Shown: positions 16,893 to 25,693 of the stretch, in pieces
Layout: the number at the start of each line of letters is the position of its first letter
Position numbering within the stretch: the stretch's first letter is position 1
From: Flavobacterium chilense
Lineage (GTDB): Bacteria; Bacteroidota; Bacteroidia; Flavobacteriales; Flavobacteriaceae
Assembly (NCBI RefSeq): GCF_001602525.1
Contig: NZ_LSYT01000001.1
Location: forward strand, 434,001-498,000
Direction: 5' to 3'
Length of the DNA: 64,000 nucleotides
Notes under the pieces: generated by a model
What the model saw: only the letters and a program-made list of their open reading frames with translations
What the model was told of the DNA's origin: nothing
Databases searched by the model: none
Translations under genes and position numbers: made by a program

Positions 16893-17795
16893 ATGAGAAT
16901 ATTAATAGCATTGACAATTGCCATAGTGACTTTTAGTTGTTCCAATAAGGATAAATCTAATATCCCGAATAGCGAAAGATTACAAAATTTACCTGAAAAG
17001 ACAGAGAAAAAAATAACTGAATTGAATGAGAATATCCATTATCTTGGATTCGTAAACAAATTCTATTTTTCAAATAAAAATGAAGCTTACATTGAACTTT
17101 ACTTCACTAAAGACGATATTACGACAGAAGAATACAATAAATTAGAAAAACTGACAGATTCATTGATTTATCAAGACGATGAAAACAGCAGGAATAGATT
17201 TCCAGCTAGTTTATCAGCAAAACATTTCGATTTAAGAGGGCTTTCTAAACTTGCCATTTATGACGAGAATAATAAATTTGTATGCAATGCAGATTTTGCC
17301 CGGGTAGAGTATTTAAATCACAGTATATCACCATGTTTTATTGCTGTTTACAAGACAGATAAAAAAATCAAATCAGATAATTATTATGGCATTAGTAATT
17401 TTGAAAAAAATCTTGAAACTGCAAATTATATAATAACAAAAGATACTCTAATCACTCAAAAAGTACTCAACAAACTTAATGTGCCCAAATCATATGGCGG
17501 ACTCGAGAACAATGGTACTCATATTGTATTTAAGCAAAACAATAATGTAATATCAATAGTCAATTCTGAGAATTTTGCCTACATCGTGTTACTTAATGGC
17601 GAAGAATTTAAAGTTATTTACAAAAGCCCCGAACCCGAAAATATTAATGATTTAAGGGTTATACCAATAATGAAAAATAATTTTCCTTATCTTTTGACAA
17701 GAAATTCAAAACCAGATACTGATATATCCTGGGATAACTTATTGTATTATGACGGTAATAAATATACTAACGCAACCCGACAAAGAATAGAATAA
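16893..17795 (+). CDS. Hypothetical lipoprotein
   Basis: This 300-aa protein has a short signal peptide (MRILIALTIAIVTFSC) whose lipobox Cys is residue 16, so it is predicted to be lipid-anchored outside the inner membrane. The mature part begins with a hydrophilic linker (SNKDKSNIPNSERL). I recognise no domain. The rest looks beta-rich, with several aromatic strands. It stands alone between the tRNA-Val terminator and the adenylate-kinase-like gene, more than 200 bp from each, so it is probably monocistronic. Confidence 0.7.
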   Translation: MRILIALTIAIVTFSCSNKDKSNIPNSERLQNLPEKTEKKITELNENIHYLGFVNKFYFSNKNEAYIELYFTKDDITTEEYNKLEKLTDSLIYQDDENSRNRFPASLSAKHFDLRGLSKLAIYDENNKFVCNADFARVEYLNHSISPCFIAVYKTDKKIKSDNYYGISNFEKNLETANYIITKDTLITQKVLNKLNVPKSYGGLENNGTHIVFKQNNNVISIVNSENFAYIVLLNGEEFKVIYKSPEPENINDLRVIPIMKNNFPYLLTRNSKPDTDISWDNLLYYDGNKYTNATRQRIE

Positions 17796-17997
17796 AAAGT
17801 AAACTAACAGTCGTTTCTGACTACTATATAAATCAAGCACTATTTTTTCAAATTCCACAAATTAAAAGCTTCTAAAGTCAGTTGATCTGGGAGATTTTGC
17901 AGTAATAATAATCTCTTTTTCTTGTAAATTTGTGATGCTTGTTTACATCAAAACAGAAAAATAGTCTTCAAAAGGTTAAAAAAAAATATATAAATAA

Positions 17998-18561
17998 ATG
18001 GAAATATTAGTCATAACCGGTCCTCCGTATTCTGGAAAAGGGACTCAATGTGAGATTTTAAAAGAGGAACTTAAGTTTGAACATATTTCAACCGGAGACA
18101 GATGTCGGTTAGAAAAACAAAATGAAACAGAAATTGGAAAAATAATGTCCGAATATGAAGAAAAAGGGGACTTGGTACCGGACTCAATAATGAAAGATCT
18201 TTTCAGTAAGATATTGGATGAAAACAGATCGACCAATGGAATAATTTTAGATGGTTATCCCAGAACAGAACCACAAGTAAACGATCTGATGGAGCTGATT
18301 GAATCTAAAAATATGGAAATTGGAAAAGTAATTAATATTGATGTTCCAAAATCTGAACTTTTAGAAAGAGCCAAAAAAAGAGCAGAAACCTCTAACCGAA
18401 AAGATGATAAAGATGCCGAAATTCATCTTAAGAGAATTGAAGTCTTTGAAAATTCAACCAGACCTGCAATCGAATATATGAAGTCTAAAATTAAAGTCCT
18501 TACTTTTGACGGATTGGGAACAATTAACGAAATCACAACACGAAGTAAAGATAACTTATAA
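17998..18561 (+). CDS. Adenylate-kinase-family nucleoside monophosphate kinase
   Basis: This 187-aa kinase is of the short, LID-poor type. The P-loop is TGPPYSGKGTQ (residues 6-16), the NMP-binding stretch HISTGDRCR (about 30-38), then LDGYPRTEPQ (about 83-92). SNRKDDKDAEIHLKRIEVF (about 131-149) supplies the catalytic Arg and Asp residues of the LID side. It should transfer phosphate from ATP to AMP or a related NMP. STGDRCR and the Tyr of DGYPRT depart from the usual STGDLFR and DGFPRT, so it may be a paralogue with altered substrate rather than the housekeeping adk. It is solitary, with a weak terminator downstream. Confidence 0.85.
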   Translation: MEILVITGPPYSGKGTQCEILKEELKFEHISTGDRCRLEKQNETEIGKIMSEYEEKGDLVPDSIMKDLFSKILDENRSTNGIILDGYPRTEPQVNDLMELIESKNMEIGKVINIDVPKSELLERAKKRAETSNRKDDKDAEIHLKRIEVFENSTRPAIEYMKSKIKVLTFDGLGTINEITTRSKDNL

Positions 18562-18627
18562 TACTGCTCTGATTTCTACAAATCGGATAAAAATAACTCA
18601 TAAAGAGGTTGTTGATGATAATAACCT

Positions 18628-18660
18628 AGAAACTCCTTAAGAAATTAGGGTGTTTTTTTT
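18628..18660 (+). terminator. Degenerate terminator, near-copy of the one at 16379
   Basis: AGAAACTCCTTAAGAAATTA (18628-18647) repeats 16376-16395 exactly. The right arm then differs (GGGTGTT), so the stem has two imperfect pairs, followed by eight T. It ends the kinase transcript. Confidence 0.6.
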
Positions 18661-18702
18661 AGATTACATTTTCCTTATAAAATAGCCATCCGTTTTGTTT
18701 TT

Positions 18703-19812
18703 CTAATTACCTATCTCTGAATTATAGAATCCTGCAATTTTTTCAACGATTTCTTCAGGATAACTGCCAGTAAGATTTGTAAAAAGTATAATTACAAGAT
18801 TATCTTTTGGGTAAATAATAAATGCCGCACGACCACCGCCAAGAGAGGCTACTGCAGGATGATTATTTCGCTTTATTACTGGCCAGCCTAAAGCATATGC
18901 ATTTAAAAGTCCGCCAAAACCATCATAAGATCCATTGTTTAAGTTTACAGGTTCCCAAATAGTATTTATATTTTCATTTTCTTTAAGAAATTTACCCGAT
19001 TGAAGTCCAATGATCCATTTTGCTATTTCTTCAGCTGTTGTAAATGCACCTGCATCAGCTATCATTTTTGATGGGAATTCTTCATATGTTTCCTTTAATT
19101 CGTTGTCTTTTATATATTCATTTGTTACTTTATCCTGATGATAATAAGAGTAGGTAGGGCATTTATTCTTGATTACATCAAAGGAATTTCCATAAAATAT
19201 CTGTTTCATTTCGACTACATCAAACTGATTTTTACGGATAAATTTTTCAAAAGATGATCCACTGCATTTTTCAATAATACGCTGTAAAATAAAATAGTTA
19301 GTGGCGTTATAATTAAATTTTTCTCCAATTTCAGACTGCATTGGTAATTTCTTAACCATTAACCAGGCCAAGTCTTGTCCTTGATCTCCAATCAGCCCTT
19401 TTTCATCTTCAATATCAGGAAGTCCGGAGGTGTGACTCATTAATTGTTTAATGGTAATCTTTTTCCAATTTTCAGGAATAGAATCTATATGATGAGAAAT
19501 AGGATCATTAAGAGTAAGTTTATTTTGTTCTTGTAATTGCATTATGCCAACTGAAGTAAAAACTTTAGCAATAGAATTTATCGAAAAAACAGTATTCTTT
19601 TTTACAGGTACTGAAAAAGGTACTTCTGCAATTCCAAGTGCTTCAGACAATACTATTTTATCCTTTTTAAGTACAACTAGCTGGCAGCCTGGAATTTTTT
19701 TTTCTTCCATTTCTTTTTGGAGATAGCTGATAATTTCTCTCTTTTTATTTTGAGCTAAAACACAGCTACTAAAAAAAAATATCAGTGATAAAATAAAAAA
19801 TTTAATTCTCAT
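18703..19812 (-). CDS. Secreted beta-lactamase-fold serine hydrolase
   Basis: This protein of about 369 aa from the ATG at 19812 has a signal peptide ending FSSCVLAQ. It belongs to the class C beta-lactamase / penicillin-binding-like family (Pfam Beta-lactamase). The Ser nucleophile motif is SIAK, in FSINSIAKVFTSVGIMQL. The second motif region reads FNYNATNYFILQ, so the usual YxN Asn appears as Ala (YNA). The third is LGGGRAAF instead of H/KTG. These changes suggest an esterase or peptidase with altered chemistry, not a resistance enzyme. It is monocistronic. A second member of the family lies at 21240. Confidence 0.85.
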   Translation of the reverse strand: MRIKFFILSLIFFFSSCVLAQNKKREIISYLQKEMEEKKIPGCQLVVLKKDKIVLSEALGIAEVPFSVPVKKNTVFSINSIAKVFTSVGIMQLQEQNKLTLNDPISHHIDSIPENWKKITIKQLMSHTSGLPDIEDEKGLIGDQGQDLAWLMVKKLPMQSEIGEKFNYNATNYFILQRIIEKCSGSSFEKFIRKNQFDVVEMKQIFYGNSFDVIKNKCPTYSYYHQDKVTNEYIKDNELKETYEEFPSKMIADAGAFTTAEEIAKWIIGLQSGKFLKENENINTIWEPVNLNNGSYDGFGGLLNAYALGWPVIKRNNHPAVASLGGGRAAFIIYPKDNLVIILFTNLTGSYPEEIVEKIAGFYNSEIGN

Positions 19813-20025
19813 TGTTAAGATTATCAAAGTTAAATAAATCAGTTTTTCTTTTTGAGGATATCTTGTTTTACCTTTTCTTGTTTTTGAACTCTAATTTACA
19901 ATTTACAGAACTTATAACGCCTAAAATGCTATAATAATTTTTAACTATATTTGACCTGTATATTGTTTTGTCTGACAGTTTTTTTACTGAAAATGTAATT
20001 AAATCATAAAACCCAAATTTTAAAA

Positions 20026-21225
20026 ATGAAAAATAAACTAACAGCTCTTTTATTTGTATTCACAGTGATAAATATGTTTGGGCAAGCGCCAGCTGACAAG
20101 ACTAATTATTCAAATAAAAATCTGCCTCTTAGTGATATGGTTACAAATAAAGCCATAAATACGCTTAAAAAAGTTCCATTAGACGAAGCTTCAATTCTAA
20201 TTTATGATTACGACGGTTCAATTTTTTCGTATGATTTAGAGTCTGAAACCATTGTCTGGACTTTAAAAGCTACAGATGCCAGTGCTGAAACCTGCACCAA
20301 CAAAGCAACATTACAGGATGGAGTTGTATATGTTCCGTTTACAAACGGTGAAATTTTTGCAGTAGATAATCAAACCGGTAAACTTTTCTGGAAATCAAGA
20401 TTAGGTAATATTATCGATCAGATTGTTCTAAAAGATCAAACTCCGGTCATAAATAATGGAAAATTATACATCACTGCTCAAAATCAAAATCAAGGCAGTA
20501 ATATTTATGCTCTTGATATAAAAGATGGTAGTTTAGTATGGAACTACAAGCTGGATGCTCCACAAAACGATATTCCGGTACTCTTTTTAAATAACAAGAT
20601 TTTTACCTCCAGCGCATCTAATTTATACAGTTTTGAAGCAAATACAGGAAAAGTCCTGAACCAAAAAAGCTTTACCGAAACCATGTCCGGAAAACCTGTA
20701 ACAGATGGTGAAAATGTATTTGTAGCCAATGAAAAAGACCTGCTTTTTGCCCTGACTCCTGATAAACTGGATATTTTATGGCAATTTAAATTAGATGAAA
20801 ATCAGCATAATATTAAGGAACGTATACTCTGCAAAGACAAAAAAATATATTTTGCAGCACAAGGTTCAAATGTTTCTTCTGTATATGCTGTTGATTCAAA
20901 AACGGGAACTCAGATATGGAAAACTGATTTTAAAGATGATAATATCGAATACATTACCAGAGAAAATGAGAATCTTTGGGGATATACCAAAAAAGGAAGA
21001 CTTTTTGAATTAGACTTAACAAATGGTGAAATAGCATACGAACTAAAATTAACAACTTTACCGGTTTCAAATCTTGAATTTCCTAATGATGATAACTTGT
21101 TGTATTATTATTGTGATGCCGGTTTAATTCAATTTGACTTAAAAGAAAAAGACGAAAACGTATATTATATGCGAACCTCTCTTAAGGAAAATATCTATAG
21201 TGCATATCTAAAAATAATTCGATAA
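20026..21225 (+). CDS. Secreted PQQ-like beta-propeller repeat protein
   Basis: This 399-aa protein has a signal peptide (MKNKLTALLFVFTVINMFGQ). It carries several WD/PQQ-like blades, each with a strand pattern such as GEIFAVDNQTGKLFWKSRLG, IYALDIKDGSLVWNYKL and VYAVDSKTGTQIWKTDF. At least five blades are visible. The fold is like BamB and the PQQ-binding propellers, but I see no quinone ligands, so a scaffold or binding role outside the membrane is more likely than catalysis. It is followed by a bidirectional terminator shared with the converging serine hydrolase gene. Confidence 0.8.
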   Translation: MKNKLTALLFVFTVINMFGQAPADKTNYSNKNLPLSDMVTNKAINTLKKVPLDEASILIYDYDGSIFSYDLESETIVWTLKATDASAETCTNKATLQDGVVYVPFTNGEIFAVDNQTGKLFWKSRLGNIIDQIVLKDQTPVINNGKLYITAQNQNQGSNIYALDIKDGSLVWNYKLDAPQNDIPVLFLNNKIFTSSASNLYSFEANTGKVLNQKSFTETMSGKPVTDGENVFVANEKDLLFALTPDKLDILWQFKLDENQHNIKERILCKDKKIYFAAQGSNVSSVYAVDSKTGTQIWKTDFKDDNIEYITRENENLWGYTKKGRLFELDLTNGEIAYELKLTTLPVSNLEFPNDDNLLYYYCDAGLIQFDLKEKDENVYYMRTSLKENIYSAYLKIIR

Positions 21226-21264
21226 AAAAAGAAGCCGTTTCAATACTGAAACGGCTTCTTTTTT
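21224..21264. terminator. Bidirectional terminator between converging genes
   Basis: GAAGCCGTTTCA and TGAAACGGCTTC pair perfectly around ATAC, with A-runs and T-runs outside. The stop codon and last residues of the leftward hydrolase gene lie inside the stem. Confidence 0.9.
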
Positions 21265-22436
21265 ACTTTTAAATGGTGTTTTTCATAAGCTGTTTTAATC
21301 TTTTTTGCCCAACTTTGATAGATTGGAGCCCAAACCCGATCTCCATTAGATCCATTGCAGAGCATTATTATACCACTTTTGGTTGGCAAATGCATAAACA
21401 TTGCAGCACTCCAGCCTATATTTTCTCCTGTGTGTCCAATGGTTCTTAACTCTCTATAATTCATGAAACGATATCCAAGACCGCTTTCGCCGTCTTTAGA
21501 AAAAGGAAGAACAGGTTGTTCCATTAATTTAATCGTTTCCGGTTTTAAAACCTTATTTAATTGTAAAGAATTGCTTCCAATAGACAACTCAGCAAAATGA
21601 GCTAAGTCTGATATTGTAGTTTGTAATCCTGCGGCAGCTTGTTCTGTAAATATTCTGTTCTTTATCGGGTTTCCTAAAGTATCATAAGCCGTTGCAGAAC
21701 TTAATTTCATTTTTTCTGTCCATTCATAATTAGTGTGAGTTAACCCTAATGGTTCTAAAATATTTTTCTTCATATAGTCTGCAAAATTTTCTTTTGTCCT
21801 TTCTTCAAGAAGTAACTGAGCGAGAGTATAGCCACCTCCTGAATATTCCCATTTTGTTCCTGGCTCGTATATCAGACGCACCATTTCTCCATTTCTTTTG
21901 GTTTTTCCGTTAAGGGATTCTTCTAGGGTTAGCAATTTAGCTCCTTGCTCAAAACCACCATATCCATGTACAGAAAGTCCTGCTGTATGGCTTAGTATGC
22001 GTCGAAGTGTAACTCCTGAAGCATCGTAAGACGATTGAGGCAATTTCCAACGGGTTAGGTATTGATTAACAGGGTCATCTAAGTTCACCAAACCTTTTTC
22101 AGTTAATTGCATAAATCCCCACGCAGATACCACTTTCGAAATAGAACCAATATTAAAAATTGTTTCTGCCGTTACTGGTTTCTTGCTTGCCACATCGGCA
22201 TAGCCAATACATTGTATCCATGCTATTTTCCCATTCTGGATACAAGCCACAGCTAATCCGGGAACGTTATTATTTTTTGTTAATTCAGCTCCAAGCTTTT
22301 GAATCTCCAGATAAAGTGAATCTGATTTTTGTATTGTAATATTTTCTTTTGAGGCTACAATCTTTTTTGGAGTTGAACACGAAAAAAGAGCCATTACACA
22401 CGAAACTAATAAGAAATTGATTTTATATGGATTCAT
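21240..22436 (-). CDS. Lipoprotein serine hydrolase, beta-lactamase fold
   Basis: This 398-aa protein has a lipobox (ALFSC, Cys about residue 20), so it is predicted to be membrane-anchored. It has the class C beta-lactamase-like fold, with nucleophile motif SISK in IFNIGSISKVVSAWGFMQL, second motif YSG in WEYSGGGYTLAQLLLEE and third motif HTG in TIGHTGENIGW. YSG in place of YSN is seen in other esterase-like members. The likely activity is hydrolysis of an ester or D-amino-acid peptide. Its 3' end is read through the shared terminator, ending KKKPFQY. No regulator is adjacent. Confidence 0.85.
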   Translation of the reverse strand: MNPYKINFLLVSCVMALFSCSTPKKIVASKENITIQKSDSLYLEIQKLGAELTKNNNVPGLAVACIQNGKIAWIQCIGYADVASKKPVTAETIFNIGSISKVVSAWGFMQLTEKGLVNLDDPVNQYLTRWKLPQSSYDASGVTLRRILSHTAGLSVHGYGGFEQGAKLLTLEESLNGKTKRNGEMVRLIYEPGTKWEYSGGGYTLAQLLLEERTKENFADYMKKNILEPLGLTHTNYEWTEKMKLSSATAYDTLGNPIKNRIFTEQAAAGLQTTISDLAHFAELSIGSNSLQLNKVLKPETIKLMEQPVLPFSKDGESGLGYRFMNYRELRTIGHTGENIGWSAAMFMHLPTKSGIIMLCNGSNGDRVWAPIYQSWAKKIKTAYEKHHLKVKKKPFQY

Positions 22437-22656
22437 TTTTTTTATTTAAGCTGAAAGTACTTTTGTTTTCAAATAGTGAAAATAGCATTAAAAACATTAA
22501 CTGTTTAATACAAAATTATAACTCCGCTCTCATAAGCTGAATTTAGAGATTAAAAAACAGGTATCATTTGTGAAGCTAATATAGAAAAACTTTAGGCAGG
22601 AGAAATCTAAAACTCAACGTACAATATTTCAAATAATTAAAAATAGCTTTAAGTGA

Positions 22657-22694
22657 ACAAAAAAAGCCCCTTTATAAGTTTAAGGAGCTTTTTT
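22657..22694. terminator. Terminator after the SnoaL-like gene
   Basis: AAAAAAGC and GCTTTTTT flank CCCCTT...AAGGA. This is an imperfect hairpin with an A-run and a T-run on either side. It ends the leftward transcript that includes the SnoaL-like gene. Confidence 0.65.
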
Positions 22695-22723
22695 ATCATT
22701 TTTTTAAATCAGTACAATCTGGT

Positions 22724-23212
22724 TTATTTTGTTTTATTGAACATATATCGCGCAATTTTCCATTTTCCGTCTTCTTTGACCAATACAAACAATTCTCTGT
22801 TTTCTTCCGGAATGGTTTGTCCGCTGGCATGAATTAATGTTGTGCCTTTAGAATTTGTTATCGCATAAGCAGTTTCTCCCTGTACATCAATTTCATCAAT
22901 AAAAAAATCGATATTTAACTGTATTGCTTTAAATACAAAGTCATACGAACTTTTTAATTGTTCCAAACCTTTGGCAGTAGGAGCGTTGGTTGGCATAAAC
23001 ACACCATTTTGTGCGTATAATGATAAGACTTTTGATACATCTGATGTATTTAAGGCATCACGATAAGAGAAAAGCAATTTCTCTATATCTTTTTTTTCTG
23101 TTGTATTCATTTCTACTTGTTTAAAATTATTTGTTACAGATTCTTTTTTTATTTCCTTTTTACAACTTGCTGTTAGCAATAGTAAAAAAACCGGAATTAG
23201 CATTTTCTTCAT
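22724..23212 (-). CDS. SnoaL/DUF4440-like lipoprotein
   Basis: This 162-aa protein has a lipobox (LLTASC, Cys about residue 17). The mature part has the cone-shaped SnoaL/NTF2 fold: KDIEKLLFSYRDALNTSDV, LYAQNGVFMPTNAPTAKG, YAITNSKGTT and a final KWKIARYMFNK. Such proteins usually bind a small hydrophobic molecule or act as an isomerase-like partner, and the substrate is unknown. It is downstream of the Crp/Fnr gene at 23312 and read the same way. A 9-bp inverted repeat sits in the gap. A -7-like box (complement CAAAGTTG at 23237-23244) may start its own transcript. Confidence 0.8.
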   Translation of the reverse strand: MKKMLIPVFLLLLTASCKKEIKKESVTNNFKQVEMNTTEKKDIEKLLFSYRDALNTSDVSKVLSLYAQNGVFMPTNAPTAKGLEQLKSSYDFVFKAIQLNIDFFIDEIDVQGETAYAITNSKGTTLIHASGQTIPEENRELFVLVKEDGKWKIARYMFNKTK

Positions 23213-23285
23213 TTTTATAATGATTTAATTACATTACAAAGTTGAAGAAAACAGAAACGTAACGCCTATAAACAAATTTAAGAAA

Positions 23286-23309
23286 TACCCTTAAACTAGA
23301 TTAAGGGTA
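23286..23309. promoter_or_regulatory. 9-bp inverted repeat after the Crp/Fnr gene
   Basis: TACCCTTAA and TTAAGGGTA with a 6-nt spacer form a perfect inverted repeat immediately after the Crp/Fnr stop. It could bind that regulator, or be a weak terminator. There is little U-run. Confidence 0.4.
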
Positions 23310-23311
23310 AA

Positions 23312-23893
23312 TTATTTTTTAATACTATTATTTCGAATTTTACTCAAAAATTCAGGAGTTATTCCAAGATAGGAGGCAATTTGAGTATTAGGAAGCCGAT
23401 TGGAAAGATTTGGATATTGACCTAAAAAAGTTTGGTATCTTTCTTCTGCAGTTGAACTAATATTTTGTAAAACCCGATTTTCAAGTTCAATGAATTTATT
23501 TTCAATAATAACCCTGAAATTTCGATCAAATTTTGGAAAATGAGTATAGAGAAATAAAAGGTTCTTTTTTTCTATTTGAAGAATAACTGATGGTTCTATT
23601 GCCTCAATGTAAAGATGACTTGGTTTATCTGAATGAAAACTGCCAATATCTGTAATCCATTCATTTTCGGAAGCAAATTGTATATTATGCTCTGTTCCGT
23701 TTTTATCAACTGCATACATTTTAAAAAGCCCTGAAGCAACAAAATTATAGTGTCTGCAAACATCACTTTCCTGAAGTATAAATTGTCTTCGTTTTACTCT
23801 TTTCTCAATTATACGCTTATTAAGTTCTTCCTTTTCTGTATCGTTAAGAGGAAGATAATTCTCAAAATGCAATATGAGTTGTTGTATGTTCAT
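23312..23893 (-). CDS. Crp/Fnr-family transcription regulator
   Basis: This 193-aa protein has an N-terminal cyclic-nucleotide-binding jelly roll (residues about 20-125; FILQESDVCRHYNFVASGLF, then IEAIEPSVILQIEKKNLL). A C-terminal helix-turn-helix (about 150-190) contains RLPNTQIASYLGITPEFLSK. It lacks the Cys cluster of FNR. In Flavobacterium this type usually acts as a stress or metabolite-responsive regulator of one neighbouring gene, here probably the SnoaL-like lipoprotein. It is one of three such regulators in the window. Confidence 0.88.
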   Translation of the reverse strand: MNIQQLILHFENYLPLNDTEKEELNKRIIEKRVKRRQFILQESDVCRHYNFVASGLFKMYAVDKNGTEHNIQFASENEWITDIGSFHSDKPSHLYIEAIEPSVILQIEKKNLLFLYTHFPKFDRNFRVIIENKFIELENRVLQNISSTAEERYQTFLGQYPNLSNRLPNTQIASYLGITPEFLSKIRNNSIKK

Positions 23894-24014
23894 TCGTTTT
23901 AAGCTGCTTCTATAATGCAGATAAAGCTAATATAAGAAATATTTTTACCCGAAATCCAAATTTGTTAAGACAACTACAGTCATTATAAATGATAAAAAAT
24001 TTAGTTGATCCTGA

Positions 24015-25472
24015 TTAATCTTTTTCTCTCTTTAAGCATCTTCCTCTGGGTTCATCACCTTCACGAAGTACTACTTCAGAATGTAGAAATTGTGCTGCTT
24101 CGGCGGAGTCTTTTACTTTTATAGCACTGCGTTCTAACATTTCTGATTCGAACTCGTTTAATACCTTTTCTCTAATTCCGGTTTTTTTCCACTGTGATAA
24201 AGGTTTGCATCCTTTTGAAATGGCTCGCGCCAAGGAGAGTGCATCCAATAATGCCTGATTTGCTCCTTGTCCTTTAAATGGACTCATTGGGTGAGCTGCA
24301 TCGCCAATTAGTGTTGCTTGTCCGGATTTCTCTAATAATGCAGGTTTCAGTAATTCACGATCGTAAACAGGATATCCGGAAATTTGATTTTCAGGGGTTG
24401 CTGCCAGAATCTGAGGAATAGGAGAGTGCCATTGTGTTCTTCGGCACGCTTCTTCTTTAAGTGCTTTAGGTCCCAGGTTACTTAAAGTTTTAGCATCGGT
24501 TTCAGACATTGGAAAACTAAGCTGCCACATTACAGAATCTGATGTAAAAGGCATCATATAGATTCGTTCATTGCCATTGGCTGTTTGAAACACTGTAGCC
24601 GAATCCAGCAAAGTACTATCAGGATTTTCTAAAGCATTTAAAGAACAAATACCCAATATTACAATACAATCCAGATAACGTAAAGGTGTAATAGCATCAC
24701 CAATTAATAATTTTCTAACCGAACTGCGAATACCATCAGCTCCAACCACAAGATCTGCCCTGAAGCTCTTTAACTCTCCATTTACCTGAAAGTTAAGGTT
24801 AAGATCGCCATCACTTGTTTTGTTAAAGCCTGATAATTGATGTCCCCATTGAATCATATCGTTTCCGCCAAGCTGATTAAGCAGGGCCAAACGCAAAGAT
24901 TGTCTCGCAATATGTATATTGGAACGTTTTGAAGAGGTATTGACATCAGAAGTGATCCATTTTCTGACTCCCCATTCTCCAATCACTTTTCCGTCTGTAG
25001 TATGAACCAGGTGTCTTGTTGAAACCACTCCTTTTTCTAAGGAGAAGATTCCCAGTCCTTCAATAGCTTTACTAGCTTGCTGCAATGTAAGTCCGTAGCC
25101 CTGAGATCGGGCATCGAAGTGGTTGTCGCGTTCAAAAAGAGTAAAAGGAATTCCGCGATGCAAACAGGCAACGGCCAAAGCTACTCCGCCAATACCGCCG
25201 CCAATAATAGCCACGTGCGGATAATTTTCTTTATCTGCAACAGGAATATCAACTGATGGAACTAATCCTGAGCCGGAACAATTTGGACATGAATATAACG
25301 GCGCTTTAGGACGAATTGGCACTGTTCCTTCGCCATTTGTTTTTTCGTATTTTTCGAATGCAATCTGGTACTGAAGCCGCACTTTTTTGCTAAGCCTTCT
25401 GCTTTTTTTGCCACGTCCGTGACATTCCTGGCAAATGGTCCAGTTAGCAACTTCATTATCTGTTTTTTTCAC
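24015..25472 (-). CDS. FAD-dependent monooxygenase with N-terminal DnaJ-like zinc motifs
   Basis: This 485-aa protein begins with two CxxCxGxG motifs, CQECHGRG (residues 15-22) and CPNCSGSG (about 63-70), like half of a DnaJ zinc finger, separated by a basic linker. A class A flavin monooxygenase follows. It has the Rossmann motif VAIIGGGIGGVALA (about 87-100), the DG motif VVGADGIRSSVR (about 242-253) and the FAD ribityl motif LIGDAAHPMSPFKGQGANQA (about 390-409). It should hydroxylate an aromatic or similar compound with NAD(P)H and O2, in the cytosol. The zinc unit is an uncommon addition that could bind a partner or substrate. The gene stands alone. Confidence 0.88.
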   Translation of the reverse strand: MKKTDNEVANWTICQECHGRGKKSRRLSKKVRLQYQIAFEKYEKTNGEGTVPIRPKAPLYSCPNCSGSGLVPSVDIPVADKENYPHVAIIGGGIGGVALAVACLHRGIPFTLFERDNHFDARSQGYGLTLQQASKAIEGLGIFSLEKGVVSTRHLVHTTDGKVIGEWGVRKWITSDVNTSSKRSNIHIARQSLRLALLNQLGGNDMIQWGHQLSGFNKTSDGDLNLNFQVNGELKSFRADLVVGADGIRSSVRKLLIGDAITPLRYLDCIVILGICSLNALENPDSTLLDSATVFQTANGNERIYMMPFTSDSVMWQLSFPMSETDAKTLSNLGPKALKEEACRRTQWHSPIPQILAATPENQISGYPVYDRELLKPALLEKSGQATLIGDAAHPMSPFKGQGANQALLDALSLARAISKGCKPLSQWKKTGIREKVLNEFESEMLERSAIKVKDSAEAAQFLHSEVVLREGDEPRGRCLKREKD

Positions 25473-25693
25473 TTAATCTTAATTGCTTTAAAAAAATAGC
25501 CCACGCCATAATGTTGAGCTTAAATCATAAAGTAATGACTTTTGAATTTCATTACTTCTGTAGAAAGTTTATACTTTTAAACGTTATATAGCTTGCTACA
25601 GCCGTGCAAATTTAAGATAAAAGATAACGAGTACAAAAATACGCTCTAATTTTGACAGAACACTCTAAATAGAGGCTCAACTCTTTTTTGTAT

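Noticed and set aside
18703..22436. Beta-lactam resistance genes
   Set aside because: Both proteins depart from beta-lactamase active-site motifs, and the family is mostly esterases and peptidases.
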